Shown here in pieces: positions 10,560-23,800 of a stretch of 64,000 nt of DNA; position 1 is the first letter of the stretch, and every line of letters starts with the position of its first letter. The position numbers and the translations under genes are program-made. The stretch comes from Phylloscopus collybita (Eukaryota; Chordata; Aves; Passeriformes; Phylloscopidae), in assembly GCA_027886175.1 (NCBI GenBank), contig JAJNNQ010000096.1, forward strand, positions 793,501-857,500, read 5' to 3'. The notes under the pieces are model-generated. The model was given only the letters and a program-made list of their open reading frames with translations. It did no database searches and was not told where the DNA came from.

Positions 10560-12660
10560 TCTCCACTTACAGTCTAAATTAGGAGGAATCCCCCTTTACC
10601 TGGGATTTTGATAAATAGTGATATCTCTATAAGGTTTTTATTCACTATTACATTCTTTGGTGGTACACTGCTTCTTGTTTTGTTTGTTGGTATTATTTTT
10701 TTATGTGTAATTTGGTTTTTGAGTGATGATAACTTTATGGATGTGTTTGTTTGTATTTAAGGTAGAATTAATTTAAGTGGCTTTTTTTTTAAAACTTGTG
10801 AGTTATTGGGGTTTTGTTTGTTGTATGTAGGCATTCAGATTGGGTGGGGCCAGCTTGGCTGGTGGAGGTTTGGGTGTTTTGTTCCATGTGCAGTTATTAG
10901 TTTTTGAAAGCTTTTTCCCTGTAGTGGTTTTAAGGTGGCTCTTACTAACTTACTGTCTGGTTTTATTTTGTTTGTAGATACTGTATGATAAGGGATTTGG
11001 TCTATTTATTTAACACTGTATTTCTTAGTTCAGGTGTTGATTAGGTTGCTTTTGAACTGAGTTTTGTGGCTGAATTTTTTTTGGTGGGGTGTTATATTTT
11101 TAAAGGATAAATTTTCTAAGGCTTACAATGCTGTGATGGGCTGTAATATGAGGTATTGAGTAGGCTTTGAATGATTTAGTGGTGGTTTTTATTATGGTGA
11201 ATAGGTAGAGTTAGTTTTGGTGGGTCTGAGGTGCTGTGATGTAGTTAATCTGTTACAGTTTTTTAATATTTATAATTGGACTGTTGTTATTGTACTTTGA
11301 GGTTAATTTATTTGGCTTGTTTGTTTGCAATGTGTGTTTTCTAGCTATGGCTAGAAACTGTATCATATTTTATATATTGTATATTTTATTATTATTATAT
11401 ATATTATATATTTGGGAGATATTGTTTATGGTTAAATTGATCTTTGGGTTTTGTGCATGCTTATAGGTGATAGTTTTGTGTTGATGGTTTGAGGCATTAT
11501 GGGTTCATTGAGTCAGGAATAATTTTTTTGGTGTTGTTAATTTAAGTTTATTTGTGATATTTCTGTTATGGTAGTTTAATTTGTTGTTTTGCAGTTTTTT
11601 ATTGGTTTTATTTCTGGGAACTTGGCTATTGATAGGATTGGTTTTTTAGGTAGTTTTTGGAGTAGTGATGTTCTGTTTTTAGTAGTTTAGATTTTTTCAT
11701 GTTGTTAGGGGCTTTTTGTTAATTTTATAGAGTACTGATGATTATTTATGAGTTAGTGTAGGGGTTTTTTTAGTCAGTTTTAGGGTCAGGTGAACAGTTT
11801 TGAGTTTAGTAAGTAGGTTTGATTGATCTTTTTTGCTAGTTCTTGTGACATGTTGTGTGTGTGGGATTCCATATGGTTGTTTTTAGTTCTTGTTTCATTT
11901 TTATGATGTGAAAAGAATGTGGTGTGGTTTGTTTGCTGGCAGTTGGTTGTATGGTGGAGTTTTTTAGTTTGTGGACTTTTTGTTAGTGAGATTAAAGTTT
12001 TTTATTTTTGAGTTAATTTATAATGATGTTAAAGATTTCAGGGAGGTTTAGCTTTTTGATATGGGTGTGCTGTGTGAAGAAGGTAATTTATTTGTTTTAT
12101 GTGATATTGGTGGTGCGGTGGATAGAGGGAATTTTTGCAGTAGTCATTTTAAATGTTTGAGGTTTTTTGGCATTTGAAATACTTGTTTAGGAGGAAGTTT
12201 GTTTGGAATGTATGGGGTTTGGGGTTAGTTATAATGGTATATTTTATTTTTAGTTTTAATTAGATTTTTTTAAGTTTTATTATAGGTAAAAATTGTGATA
12301 TCTTTGTTATGTCAGTAAGAGAAATGGGTTTTGATTTTGTGTGTAGCGATGGGATTGGAGTATGCAGAGTACTAGTGTTGACTAAGAATTTAATTGTTGT
12401 GGTTTTGCTCTGTTAGATTAATGAATTGATGTACTATGAAACACATCAGTTTTTATTTTTATGTGATTGCAGACAGGCTTTTTTAAGTTTGGGGTGATTC
12501 TGGGCATTCACTTGAGGTTTTTAAGGGGATTGGACATGGGATTATTTTTATTATATTTGGAATATTGATTATGGGTAATTAGGCTTGGTTTATTTTAGGG
12601 CAAATTTTTTTTTTTTTCCAAAATTGATAAGTTTGTCAGGTTAGGGTATTTGTGTGGTGT
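10560..12660 (+). other. C-poor, GT-skewed block, putative intron 1 (copy 1)
   Basis: About 2.1 kb in which C is strikingly scarce on the plus strand while T and G dominate (for example GGTTTTGTTTGTTGTATGTAGG). It begins after the exon-1 donor at 10418 and ends where micro-exon-array sequence starts near 12660. A paralogue lies at 30.3-31.74 kb. No coding frame of note is present. Confidence 0.7.
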
Positions 12661-15600
12661 TTTTGGTGCAACTCTAAGCATCCATCATTGTTTGTGAGTG
12701 TTAGGTGGTCTAATCATATTACGCTGGGACCCACTCACAAACCGGACAACAGATCTGCTAAGATCATGTTTTGATGTTGGTTTTCTTTATTGTAGCTGAC
12801 AAAAAGACAGCAGCCCGGTGATAGCAGGAATTACCCAGAGGGCGAGCCGGCCTTCCTTTGCACCCGACAATGTGGATTCTAATCTCCAGATGCCCTAGAG
12901 ATAAGTGCAGGGCTACAGATCACAGAGGAGATCAAAAGCAGTGTGCCGGGTCGGGGGTCACCGGGAGGGATTTTTGAGTCAGCTTTGGAGACAGGGATGT
13001 CCAAGATGTGACCCCTTGGGCCCCATCGAAAGGAAGTCTCAGTTTTGATCACAATGCTGAGGTGTGCAGGGCAGAGCAGTCCCGGTGTGTGTTGTGTCAC
13101 TTGTCTGTGGTGCCTTCTGTGTCTTTTGGGCATCTCGTCTTTCACGGCTTTTGCCGTGGCCTTTCCGGGGGCCTCTCGGAAACCCTGGCGTCAGCCTTAG
13201 CATCTGCGGTCTCTGCGCTCCTCGGCCCGGCGCCTTTGACTCGGGAGCTGGGACAGGCATCGGCCCTCTCCTCAGGAGCATCCAGTCCGGTGTCCGTTCA
13301 GGTCTTGTTCTGAGCTGTGTCGACAGCTGTGCTCCGCAACGATCCATTCTGGCGGATTAGGACTTGTCAGAAGGCAAAGACAGGGAGGTGATTCTGACCG
13401 TAGCACTCTCGGGCATCCGTCTTTGCCCTCCTTGGAATGAGTCGTCCCGCTGGCATCTTCTTCCTGCAGGGTTCTGCGAGCCTGGCCAGCTCGCCATCGG
13501 TCTTACCTCGGTCACCTCATTCTGAGTTCTCTGGGTCCTCAGGGCCATTCTTGTGGCTGAGAGTTTTCTGTCCCCGTTGTGTTCCCTCGTTTGTGGTCTC
13601 CTGTGTCACGGGTGTGGGTGTGTATTTGGCCCGGAGCTGCTCTGCCTTGCTGCTTAGTCTGGGTGTAGGAGTAATAGGGCAAGTGCTGGGGGCTTGAAAT
13701 TTGTAATGTGGGGTGGAGTTGGACTGTAGAGAATATGCCTAGATATGACACAAGGTGTCTGGGGCTTTTAAGTTCTCCTGCAGCATTTTGACTTTTGTTC
13801 CTAACTTGCTTTCAGATGCAGATGCGCCCCATCCCGGGTGAGAGGGCTTCCCCTGAGGAGGTGGGTCACTGTTTGCCTTTGCAGGGGAAGTGTAAATGGT
13901 GGCTCTGTTACAAAACTGTTCTTTGTCTTTATTTCTAGGAAGTGGAGCTGCGTATCTGCAGTAAAGGTCAGTGGAGGGAGGTGAGCAGAGATCGGTGGGC
14001 AGAAGCAGTTGTCACTGCTCAGGTCTTGATTTCCGGTGCAGCTCCAAGCATCATCTGGGGCTTTTTTATTTTAGGTGTTCTGCTTGCCAGTTCTCCTGAC
14101 CCGGGCTGCCAGAGGCCAGATGGATGCAAGCTTAAGGTACACTTGTGGCGTACTTCAGTCAGACCGGGGCGGTTGCCGTTTTACGACATCTCAGCGAGCC
14201 TTTTGGCTTTGTTTCTTTGCAGGTGCTGCCGCTGCCCCAGGCGTGCCAAGGAATAGAGGAGAGCGGGTGAGTCGGCCTTTAGGTGGGGTGGCTCATAAGA
14301 GAGCGGTGGGCAGCAGCTTGCTAAACGTGTACCTTTTCATTTTGCAGGTACCCTCCGAGCAGTCTCTGGAGTCGAATGAAGATTCGAGGCGAGCTGGGCC
14401 AATGGTGCGGAGGAGCCCTGGGGATTGCTCCCCTGGAGGGCAATAGTCACATTTTTGGTTTTGTGATCCTAGGTACCGTGAAGAGGTGCGGAGCCCAAAT
14501 CCGGTTATGGAAGCACCGAGGCGGACACGGAGGTGTCTAGACATCCACGGGGCCGACGCGCTCATTTCCATGGAGCCGGCCTTCCTTTGCACCTGACATG
14601 GATTCTCGTCCCCAGATGTCCCAGAGATAAGTGCAGGGCTACAGATCACAGAGGAGATCAAAAGCAGGGTGCCGGGTCGGGGGTCACCGGGAGAGATTTT
14701 TGAGTCAGCTTTGGAGACAGGGATGTCCAAGATGTGATCCCTTGGGCCCCATCAAAGAGAAGTCTCAGTTTTGATCACAATGCTGAGGTGTGCAGGGCAG
14801 AGCAGTACCGGTGCGTGTCGTGTCACTTTTCTGTGGTGCCTTCTGTGTCTTTTGGGCATCTCGTCTTTCACGGCTTTTGCCGTGGCCTTTCCGGGGGCCT
14901 CTCGGAAACCCTGGCGTCAGCCTTAGCATCTGCGGTCTCTGCGCTCCTCGGCCCGGCGCCTTTGACTCGGGAGCTGGGACAGGCATCGGCCCTCTCCTCA
15001 GGAGCATCCAGTCCGGTGTCCGTTCAGGTCTTGTTCTGAGCTGTGTCGACAGCTGTGCTCCGCAACGATCCATTCTGGCGGATTAGGACTTGTCAGAAGG
15101 CAAAGACAGGGAGGTGATTCTGACCGTAGCACTCTCGGGCATCCGTCTTTGCCCTCCTTGGAATGAGTCGTCCCGCTGGCATCTTCTTCCTGCAGGGTTC
15201 TGCGAGCCTGGCCAGCTCGCCATCGGTCTTACCTCGGTCACCTCATTCCGAGTTCTCTGGGTCCTCAGGGCCATTCTTGTGGCTGAGAGTTTTCTGTCCC
15301 CGTTGTGTTCCCTCGTTTGTGGTCTCCTGTGTCACGGGTGTGGGTGTGTGTTTGGCCCGGAGCTGCTCTGCCTTGCTGCTTAGTCTGGGTGTAGGAGTAA
15401 TAGGGCAAGTGCTGGGGGCTTGAAATTTGTAATGTGGGGTGGAGTTGGACTGTAGAGAATATGCCTAGATATGACACAAGGTGTCTGGGGCTTTTAAGTT
15501 CTCCTGCAGCATTTTGACTTTTGTTCCTAACTTGCTTTCAGATGCAGATGCGCCCCATCCCGGGTGAGAGGGCTTCCCCTGAGGAGGTGGGTCACTGTTT

Positions 15601-18600
15601 GCCTTTGCAGGGGAAGTGTAAATGGTGGCTCTGTTACAGCACTGTTCTTTGTCTTTATTTCTAGGAAGTGGAGCTGCGTATCTGCAGTAAAGGTCAGTGG
15701 AGGGAGGTGAGCAGAGATCGGTGGGCAGAAGCAATTGTCGCTGCTCAGGTCTCGATTTCTGGTGCAGCTCCAAGCATCATCTGGGGCTTTTTTATTTTAG
15801 GTGTTCTGCATGCCAGTTCTCCTGACCCGGGCTGCCAGAGGCCAGATGGGTGCAAGCTTAAGGTACGCTTTTGGCGTACTTCAGTCGGACCGGGGCGGTT
15901 GCTGTTTCACAGCATCTCAGCGAGCCTTTTGGCTTTGTTTCTTTGCAGGTGGTGCCGCTGCCCCAGGCATGCCAAGGAATAGAGGCGAGTGGGTGAGTTG
16001 GCCTTTAGGTGGGGTGACTCATAAGAGAGCGGTGTGCAGCAGCTTGCTAAACGTGTACCTTTTCATTTTGCAGGTACCCTCTGAGCAGCCTCTGGAGTCG
16101 AATGAAGATTCGAGGCGAGCTGGGCCAATGGTGCGGAGGAGCCCTGGGGATTGCTCTCCTGGAGGGCAATAGTCACATTTTTGGTTTTGTGATCCTAGGT
16201 ACCGTGAAGAGGTCCGGAGCCCAAATCCGGTTATGGAAGCACCGAGGCGGACACGGAGGTGTCTAGACATCCACGGGGCCGACGCGTTCATTTCCATGGA
16301 GCCGGCCTTCCTTTGCACCTGACATGGATTCTCGTCCCCAGATGTCCCAGAGATAAGTGCAGGGCTACAGATCACAGAGGAGATCAAAAGCAGGGTGCCG
16401 GGTCGGGGGTCACCGGGAGAGATTTTTGAGTCAGCTTTGGAGACAGGGATGTCCAAGATGTGACCCCTTGGGCCCCATCAAAGGGAAGTCTCAGTTTTGA
16501 TCACAATGCTGAGGTGTGCAGGGCAGAGCAGTACCGGTGCGTGTCGTGTCACTTGTCTGTGGTGCCTTCTGTGTCTCTTGGGCATCTCGTTTTTCACGGC
16601 TTTTGCCGTGGCCTTTCCGGGGGCCTCTCGGAAACCCTGGCGTCAGCCTTAGCATCTGCGGTCTCTGCGCTCCTCGGCCCGGCGCCTTTGACTCGGGAGC
16701 TGGGACAGGCATTGGCCCTCTCCTCAGGAGCATCCAGTCCGGTGTCCGTTCAGGTCTTGTTCTGAGCTGTGTCGACAGCTGTGCTCCGCAACGATCCATT
16801 CTGGCGGATTAGGACTTGTCAGAAGGCAAAGACAGGGAGGTGATTCTGACCGTAGCACTCTCGGGCATCCGTCTTTGCCCTCCTTGGAATGAGTCGTCCC
16901 GCTGGCATCTTCTTCCTGCAGGGTTCTGCGAGCCTGGCCAGCTCGCCATCGGTCTTACCTTGGTCACCTCATTCCGAGTTCTCTGGGTCCTCAGGGCCAT
17001 TCTTGTGGCCGAGAGTTTTCTGTCCCCGTTGTGTTCCCTCGTTTGTGGTCTCCTGTGTCACGGGTGTGGGTGTGTATTTGGCCCGGAGCTGCTCTGCCTT
17101 GCTGCTTAGTCTGGGTGTAGGAGTAATAGGGCAAGTGCTGGGGGCTTGAAATTTGTAATGTGGGGTGGAGTTGGACTGTAGAGAATATGCCTAGATGGAC
17201 ACAAGATTTCTGCAGCTGTCAAGTTCTCCTGCAGCACTTTGACTTTTGTTGCTAACTTTCTTTCAGATGCAGATGGATTAAATCTGTGGCAGAGCACCCC
17301 ATGCCGGGTGAGGGGGCTTCCCCTGAGGAGGTGGGTCACTGTTTGCCTTTGCAGGGGAAGTGTAAATGGTGGCTCTGTTACAAAACTGTTCTTTGTCTTT
17401 ATTTCTTGGAAGTGGAGCTGCGTATCTGCAGTAAAGTTCGGTGGAGGGAGGTGAGCAGAGATCGGTGGGCAGAAGCACTTGTCACTGCTCAGGTCTCGAT
17501 TTCTGGTGCAGCTCCAAGCATCATCTGGGGCTTTTTTATTTTAGGTGTTCTGCTTGCCAGTTCTCCTGACCCGGGCTGCCAGAGGCCAGATGGATGCAAG
17601 CTTAAGGTACACTTGTGGCGTACTTCAGTCAGGCCGGGGCGGTTGCCGTTTCACGGCATCTCAGCGAGCCTTTTTGCTTTGTTTCTTTGCAGTTGCTGCC
17701 ACTGCCCCAGGTGTGCCAAGGAATAGAGGCGAGCGGGTGAGTCGGCCTTTAGGTGGGGTGACTCCTAAGGGAGCGGTGTGCAGCAGCTTGGTAAACGTGT
17801 ACCTTTTCATTTTGCAGGTACCCTCCGAGCAGTCTCTGGAGTCGAATGAAGATTCGAGGCGAGCTGGGCCAATGGTGCGGAGGAGCCCTGGGGATTGCTC
17901 CCCTGGAGGGCAATAGTCACATTTTTGGTTTTGTGATCCTAGGTACCGTGAGGAGGTGCGGAGCCCAAATCCGGTTACGGCAGCACCGAGGCGGACACGG
18001 AGGTGTCTAGACATCCACGGGGCCGACGCGCTCATTTCCATGGAGCCGGCCTTCCTTTGCACCTGACATGGATTCTCGTCCCCAGATGTCCCAGAGATAA
18101 GTGCAGGGCTACAGATCACAGAGGAGATCAAAAGCAGGGTGCCGGGTCGGGGGTCACCGGGAGAGATTTTTGAGTCAGCTTTGGAGACAGGGATGTCCAA
18201 GATGTGACCCCTTGGGCCCCATCAAAGGGAAGTCTCAGTTGTGATCACAATGCTGAGGTGTGCAGGGTAGAGCAGTACCGGTGCGTGTTGTGTCACTTTT
18301 CTGTGGTGCCTTCTGTGTCTTTTGGGCATCTCGTCTTTCACGGCTTTTGCCGTGGCCTTTCGGGGGGCCTCTCGGAAACCCTGGCGTCAGCCTTAGCATC
18401 TGCGGTCTCTGCGCTCCTCGGCCCGGCGCCTTTGACTCGGGAGCTGGGACAGGCATCGGCCCTCTCCTCAGGAGCATCCAGTCCGGTGTCCGTTCAGGTC
18501 TTGTTCTGAGCTGTGTCGACAGCTGTGCTCCGCAACGATCCATTTTGGCGGATAAGGACTTGTCAGAAGGCAAAGACAGGGAGGTGATTCTGACCGTAGC

Positions 18601-19180
18601 ACTCTCGGGCATCCGTCTTTGCCCTCCTTGGAATGAGTCGTCCCGCTGGCATCTTCTTCCTGCAGGGTTCTGCGAGCCTGGCCAGCTCGCCATCGGTCTT
18701 ACCTCGGTCACCTCATTCCGAGTTCTCTGGGTCCTCAGGGCCATTCTTGTGGCCAAGAGTTTTCTGTCCCCGTTGTGTTCTTTCGTTTGTGGTCTCCTGT
18801 GTCACGGGTGTGGGTGTGTGTTTGGCCCGGAGCTGCTCTGCCTTGCTGCTTAGTCTGGGTGTAGGAGTAATAGGGCAAGTGCTGGGGGCTTGAAATTTGT
18901 AATGTGGGGTGGAGTTGGACTGTAGAGAATATGCCTAGATATGACACAAGGTGTCTGGAGCTTTTAAGTTCTCCTGCAGCACTTTGACTTTTGTTCCTAA
19001 CTTTCTTTCAGATGCAGATGGATTATTTCTGCGGCAGAGCGCCCCATGCCAGGTGAGAGGGCTTCCCCTAAGGAGGTGGGTCACTGTTTGCCTTTGCAGG
19101 GGAAGTGTAAATGGTGGCTCTGTTAAAGCACTGTTCTTTGTTACTATTTTTAGGAAGTAAAGCTGGATATCAGCAGTCAA
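12660..19180 (+). repeat. 1.73-kb tandem array, four copies, of a micro-exon gene-like unit
   Basis: A common anchor (GACTTGTCAGAAGGCAAAGA) occurs at 13361, 15087, 16813 and 18557, giving periods of 1726, 1726 and 1744 nt. The first and last copies are partial. Copies are nearly identical. Each unit carries splice-like segments: a 22- or 41-nt exon after TTTCAG, a 42-nt exon (EVELRICS, then QWRE) before GTGAGC, an exon after TTTATTTTAG, a 44-nt exon before GTGAGT, and a 41-nt exon before a GCGAGC (GC-type) donor. Decay is visible. Copies 1 and 2 lack 19 nt of the first exon. Copy 3 has lost the acceptor before the 42-nt exon (TTG in place of TAG at about 17408). The third exon's ancestral GTGGGT donor is now ATGGAT or ATGGGT. 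A diverged relative lies at 54.55-59.5 kb. Product unknown. Confidence 0.8.
13939..13980 (+). other. Candidate 42-nt micro-exon, array copy 1 (homologues at 15665 and about 17409)
   Basis: Preceded by TTTATTTCTAG and followed by GTGAGC. It encodes EVELRICS then QWRE in phase 0. The equivalent exons at 58.1-58.96 kb have the same length, phase and splice sites. The copy-3 acceptor is mutated, and the 19.15-kb version has lost its donor (GAGAGC). Confidence 0.5.
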
Positions 19181-19339
19181 GGTGAAGAAGGCAAGGAGAG
19201 CAGTGACTGGTGCTGGGACAGTGCCCAGCCTGGACAATTGGGTGCAAGAAAGAGGCTCACACAAGTTCTTTTGCGGGAACAGCTGGCTTCGCCCTCCTCC
19301 TGGATTGCACCCAAAGAGTGGCCAAGGCTTAAGGGGCAA

Positions 19340-20805
19340 TCCAGGGGCTGCCTTTGCCCCTGCACCTCCCAGCAAGGCCACAGGACTCATTTCCGGGCCC
19401 TCTCTGGCCTCTAAATGTAGTCACTGCTTGTCATGTTCAGGTTCTCTGAAGTTCTGTCCCAGGTACCAAAACTGGTAAACAAGGTTATACTTTTTAAACT
19501 ATCTAGTTTTTCACATTTCTCTCCTAAGGAGGGACTTTGCTTGTTGACCCTTGGTGTGACCAATGGTTCAAAGGATCCCACCTCTTAGGTGGGCACATTG
19601 TAAAAGGGAATAAAAATATCTTCTGAGAATAAACCAGCCCCTTTTTACAGCATCAGCCTTCTGATTCACGAGTCCGTGTCTTTCTTTCGTGTCCAACAGT
19701 GACATCTAAACATGGAAAGGTCAAGCCCTGTTTCACTAATGAGCAGCGACCTAGTGCAGAACACTCATGAACCTGGTTCTTTCACTACTGAGGGGATACA
19801 AACACAACATCTGGTTTAAACTTTCATCTCAAGGTCAACTTGAGCTCAGGGCCTGTTGTTCAGGTCTTGGGACTTCACCAGTTCCAGCAAACTCACAGAT
19901 GCCCAAGCATTTACACCTCTGATGCTGAAGTTCATGCACCCATTCTGGCTGAACTGTACTTACAGTTGAACTGCAGTCATTCTGCTCTGCATCACATTCT
20001 GAAATGGACTGGAATGAACTGGGTGAAAGAGCCTGGAAACCATGAAAAACTACTGCGACTGCCATTCCAACACCTCTCCCAGACATCCAGCTCAAGGAAG
20101 CACATCCTGAAGGAGCTGCTTTCCTAAAAGAAACCCCACCCCTGGCAATGCCAGACCACAGGCAAAAGCACCAAACACTGGACACAGTACACACAGTTTT
20201 GGGTGCAAAACTGTCACACCTCATGACAAAGGCAAGACAAGGAAAACAGCTCCTCCAGGCAAGGAAAGTTAAATATTCTTTGCCCCAGTGATAAAAGCCC
20301 CAAAACAGATCACAAACCCAAAAGCAACCGAACCCCAGCTGTCCTGAGTTTCATTTGATGTTCAGTACCTTCCCAGACTGGGGATATGTAAGGCAAGTCT
20401 CCCACGCCTTTTTCAACCCCTCTGTCTCTGCTTCCTTTTCCCTCAGGCACCATTGTGCAACGCGGGGGCTGAGGCTACCTAAATGCCTTGAAAAGGAAAG
20501 CTTAAGCTAGCAGAAATAATTCACATCACTCAGAAGCTGTCTCCACTTCAAAGAAATAGTTCTTAAAAACTTGATGGGGACTACCACAGACATTTTATTA
20601 TTGAAGTTATTTCATTAATCAGCCCAGAACACAAATTTTAAAAAGCTGTTTCTTCATTCCATGTTCTTTCCAAGTTAAAGGCTAATTAAAATCTTCAGTC
20701 TCAGCCCCCAGCCATCCACCACAAAAGATTCAAGGGGGAGAAACAAAGGCAGGAATGTCTCTGTGCTTTCCCAAACATGTTACATGTTCTCCTCTCACTT
20801 GTAAA
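19340..20805 (+). repeat. Segmental duplication B (paired with 27640-29110)
   Basis: Nearly identical over about 1.46 kb to 27640-29110, same orientation, sharing CTGCCTTTGCCCCTGCACCT at the start. A small deletion and scattered substitutions separate the copies. The right edge coincides with the start of the 72-bp array, and sequence continues past that point only in the 27-29 kb copy. The 95-codon plus and 129-codon minus frames are open in both copies, but recent duplication explains that and neither looks like a known protein. Confidence 0.85.
19434..19698 (+). mobile_element. LTR-like segment ending CCAACA (solo LTR remnant)
   Basis: A TATA-like region at about 19606, AATAAA at 19628-19633, then a U5-like stretch ending CGTGTCTTTCTTTCGTGTCC AACA at 19698. 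This has the order and end of a retroviral LTR. No primer-binding site follows and the left end is uncertain. The duplicate at 27.73-27.995 kb keeps a better TATAAAAATA box (27906). Confidence 0.55.
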
Positions 20806-23800
20806 AACACAGATGGCACTGTCACTCCACTGGTCCCTGGCGACTTGCGTTGCGGTTGCTATAGTTTTTCCCTCCAACCACGAGATGGCGCAGTCGCCTT
20901 ACTGATCAGCGGCGACTGTTGTGGTGGCTGCTCTAGTTCTTCGCTCCAGGCACCAGATGGCGATGATGCTCCACTGGTCCTCGGCAACTTTCGTAGCGGT
21001 TGCTGTAGATTTTCCCTCAGAACAGGAGATGGCGCAGTCACCTTACTGATCAGCAGCGACTGTCCTCGCGGCTGCTGTAGTTTTTTGCTCTGTGCACCTG
21101 ACAGCACTGTCGCTCAACTGATCCCTGGCGACTTTCGTTGGGGTTGCTGTAGTTTTTCCCTCCAACCACGAGATGGCGCACTCGCCCCACTGCTCAGCAG
21201 TGACTGTCGTGGTGGCTGCTGTAGTTCTTCGCTCCAGGCACCAGATGGCGCAGTCGCCCCACTGATCAGCGCCGACTGTCGTGGTGGCTGCTGTAGTTCT
21301 TCGCTCCACGAACCACATGGCGTTGTCGCTCCACTGGTCACTTGCGACTTTCGTTGAGGTTGCTGTAGTTTTTCCCTCTAACCACGAGATGGTGCAGTCA
21401 CCCCACTGGTCCCTGGTGACTTGAGTTGCAGTTGCTGTAGTTTTTCCCTCCAACCACGAGATGGTGCAGTCGCCCCACTGATCAGCAGCGACTGTCCTGG
21501 TTGCTGCTGTAGGTCTTCGTTCCAGGCACCAGATGGCGCTGTCGCTCCACTGGTCACTGGCGACTTGCGTTGCGGTTGCTGTTGGTGTTCCCTCCAACCA
21601 CGAGATGGCGCAGTTGCCCCTCTGACCAGCAGCGATTGTTGTGGTGGCTGCTGTAGTTCTTCGCTCCACGAACCACATGGCGTTGTCGTTCCACTGGTCA
21701 CTTGCGACTTTCGTTGAGGTTGCTGTAGTTTTTCCCTCTAACCACGAGATGGCGCAGTCACCCCACTGGTCCCTGGTGACTTGAGTTGCAGTTGCTGTAG
21801 TTTTTCCCTCCAACCACGAGATGGCGCAGTCGCCCCACTGATCAGCGGCGACTGTCCTGGTTGCTGCTGTAGGTCTTCGCTCCAGGCACCAGATGGCGCT
21901 GTCGCTCCACTGGTCACTGGCAACTTGCGTTGCGGTTGCTGTTGGTGTTCCCTCCAACCACGAGATGGCGCAGTTGCCCCTCTGACCAGCAGCGATTGTT
22001 GTGGTGGCTGCTGTAGTTCTTCGCTCCACGAACCACATGGCGTTGTCGTTCCACTGGTCACTTGCGACTTTCGTTGAGGTTGCTGTAGTTTTTCCCTCTA
22101 ACCACGAGATGGCGCAGTCACCCCACTGGTCCCTGGTGACTTGAGTTGCAGTTGCTGTAGTTTTTCCCTCCAACCACGAGATGGCGCAGTCGCCCCACTG
22201 ATCAGCGGCGACTGTCCTGGTTGCTGCTGTAGGTCTTCGCTCCAGGCACCAGATGGCGCTGTCGCTCCACTGGTCACTGGCAACTTGCGTTGCGGTTGCT
22301 GTTGGTGTTCCCTCCAACCACGAGACGGTGCAGTTGCCCCACTGATGAGCGGTGACTTTCCTGGTGGCTGGTGCAGTTCTTCGCTCCAGGCACCGGATTG
22401 CACTGTTGCTCCAGTGGTCGCCGGCGATTTTCGTTGCGGTTGCTGTAGTTTTTCCCTCAGAACAGGAGATGGCGCAGTCGCCTTACTGATCAGCGGCGAC
22501 TGTCCTCGCGGCTGCTGTAGTTTTTTGCTCCATGCACCTGATGGTGCTGTTGCTCCACTGGTCACTGGCGACTTGCGTTGTGGTTGCAGTCGTTTTTCCC
22601 TCTGTCCACGAGATGGCGCAGTCGCCCCACTGATCCGCAGCGACTGTCTTGAGGGCTGCTGTAGTTCTTTGGTCGTGGTACCAGATGGCACTGTCGCTCA
22701 ACTGGTCTCTGGTGACTTGTGTTGCGGTTGTTGTAGTTCTTCTGCCTGACCACGAGATGGCGCAGTCGCCCTACTGATCAGCGGTGACATTCTTGGTGGC
22801 TCGTGTATTTCTTCAATCCACGAACGAGATGGCAATCTTGCTCCACTGGTCACTGGCGACTTTCATTGCGGGTGATGTAGTTTTTCCCTCAGAACACCAG
22901 ATTGCGCATTCGCCCCACTGATCAGTGGCAGCTGTCATGTTGGCTGCTGTAGTTCTTCGCTCCAGGCACCAGATGGCGATGTCGCTCCACTAGTCCCCGG
23001 CAACTTTCGTTCCAGTTGTTTTAGTTTTTCCCTCCAACTACGAGATGGCACTGTCGCTCCACTGCTCCCTGGCGGCTTGCATTGCAGTTGCTGTAGTTTT
23101 TCCCTCTGACCACGAGATGGCGCAGTCGCCCCACTGATCAGCGGCGGCTGTCGTGGGGGCTGCTGTAATTCTTTTCTCCAGGCACCAGATGGCGCTGTCG
23201 CTCAACTCCTCCCTGGAGACTTGTGTTGTTGTTGCTGTACTTTTTCCCTCCAACCACGAGATGGCGCAGTTGCCCCACTGATCAGGGTCGACTGTCATGG
23301 TGGCTGCTATAGGTCTGCGCTCCACGAGCCAGATGGCGCTGTTGTTCCACTGATCACTTGCAACTTTCTTTTCAATTGCTGTAGGTGTTCCCTCTAACCA
23401 CGAGACGGCGCAGTTGCCCCACTGATGAGCGGCGACTGTCCTGGTGGCTGCTGTAGTTCTTCGCTCCAGGTACCGGATTGCTCTGTTGCTCCAGTGGTCG
23501 CCGGCGACTTTCGTTGCGGTTGCTGTAGTTTTTCCCTCAGAACAGGAGATGGCGCAGTCGCCTTACTGATCAGCGGTGACTGTCGTGGTGGCTGCTCTAG
23601 TTCTTCGCTCCAGGCACCAGATGGCGATGATGCTCCACTGGTCCTCGGCAACTTTCGTAGCGGTTGCTGTAGATTTTCCCTCAGAACAGGAGATGGCGCA
23701 GTCGCCTTACTGATCAGCGGTGACTGTCCTCGCGGCTGCTGTAGTTTTTTGCTCCATGCACTTGACGGCGCTGTCGCTCCACTGGTCCCTGGCAACTTGC

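Noticed and set aside
13008..13313. A 101-codon plus frame repeated in all four array copies, and a 197-codon version in copy 4 (18260-18853)
   Set aside because: Copies are nearly identical and opposite-strand frames are open too. In the 57-kb relative the frame is not maintained. Kept as part of the repeat only.
19835..20224. A 129-codon minus frame conserved in two copies (also 28132-28521) as a gene
   Set aside because: Both copies belong to a recent duplication of nearly identical DNA, so the open frame carries no evidence of selection. No recognisable domain.
21043..22317. A 424-codon minus frame as a cellular repeat-protein gene
   Set aside because: The 72-bp unit keeps both strands open, and the right edge shows it derives from ERV gag. 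No promoter or splice signals of its own.
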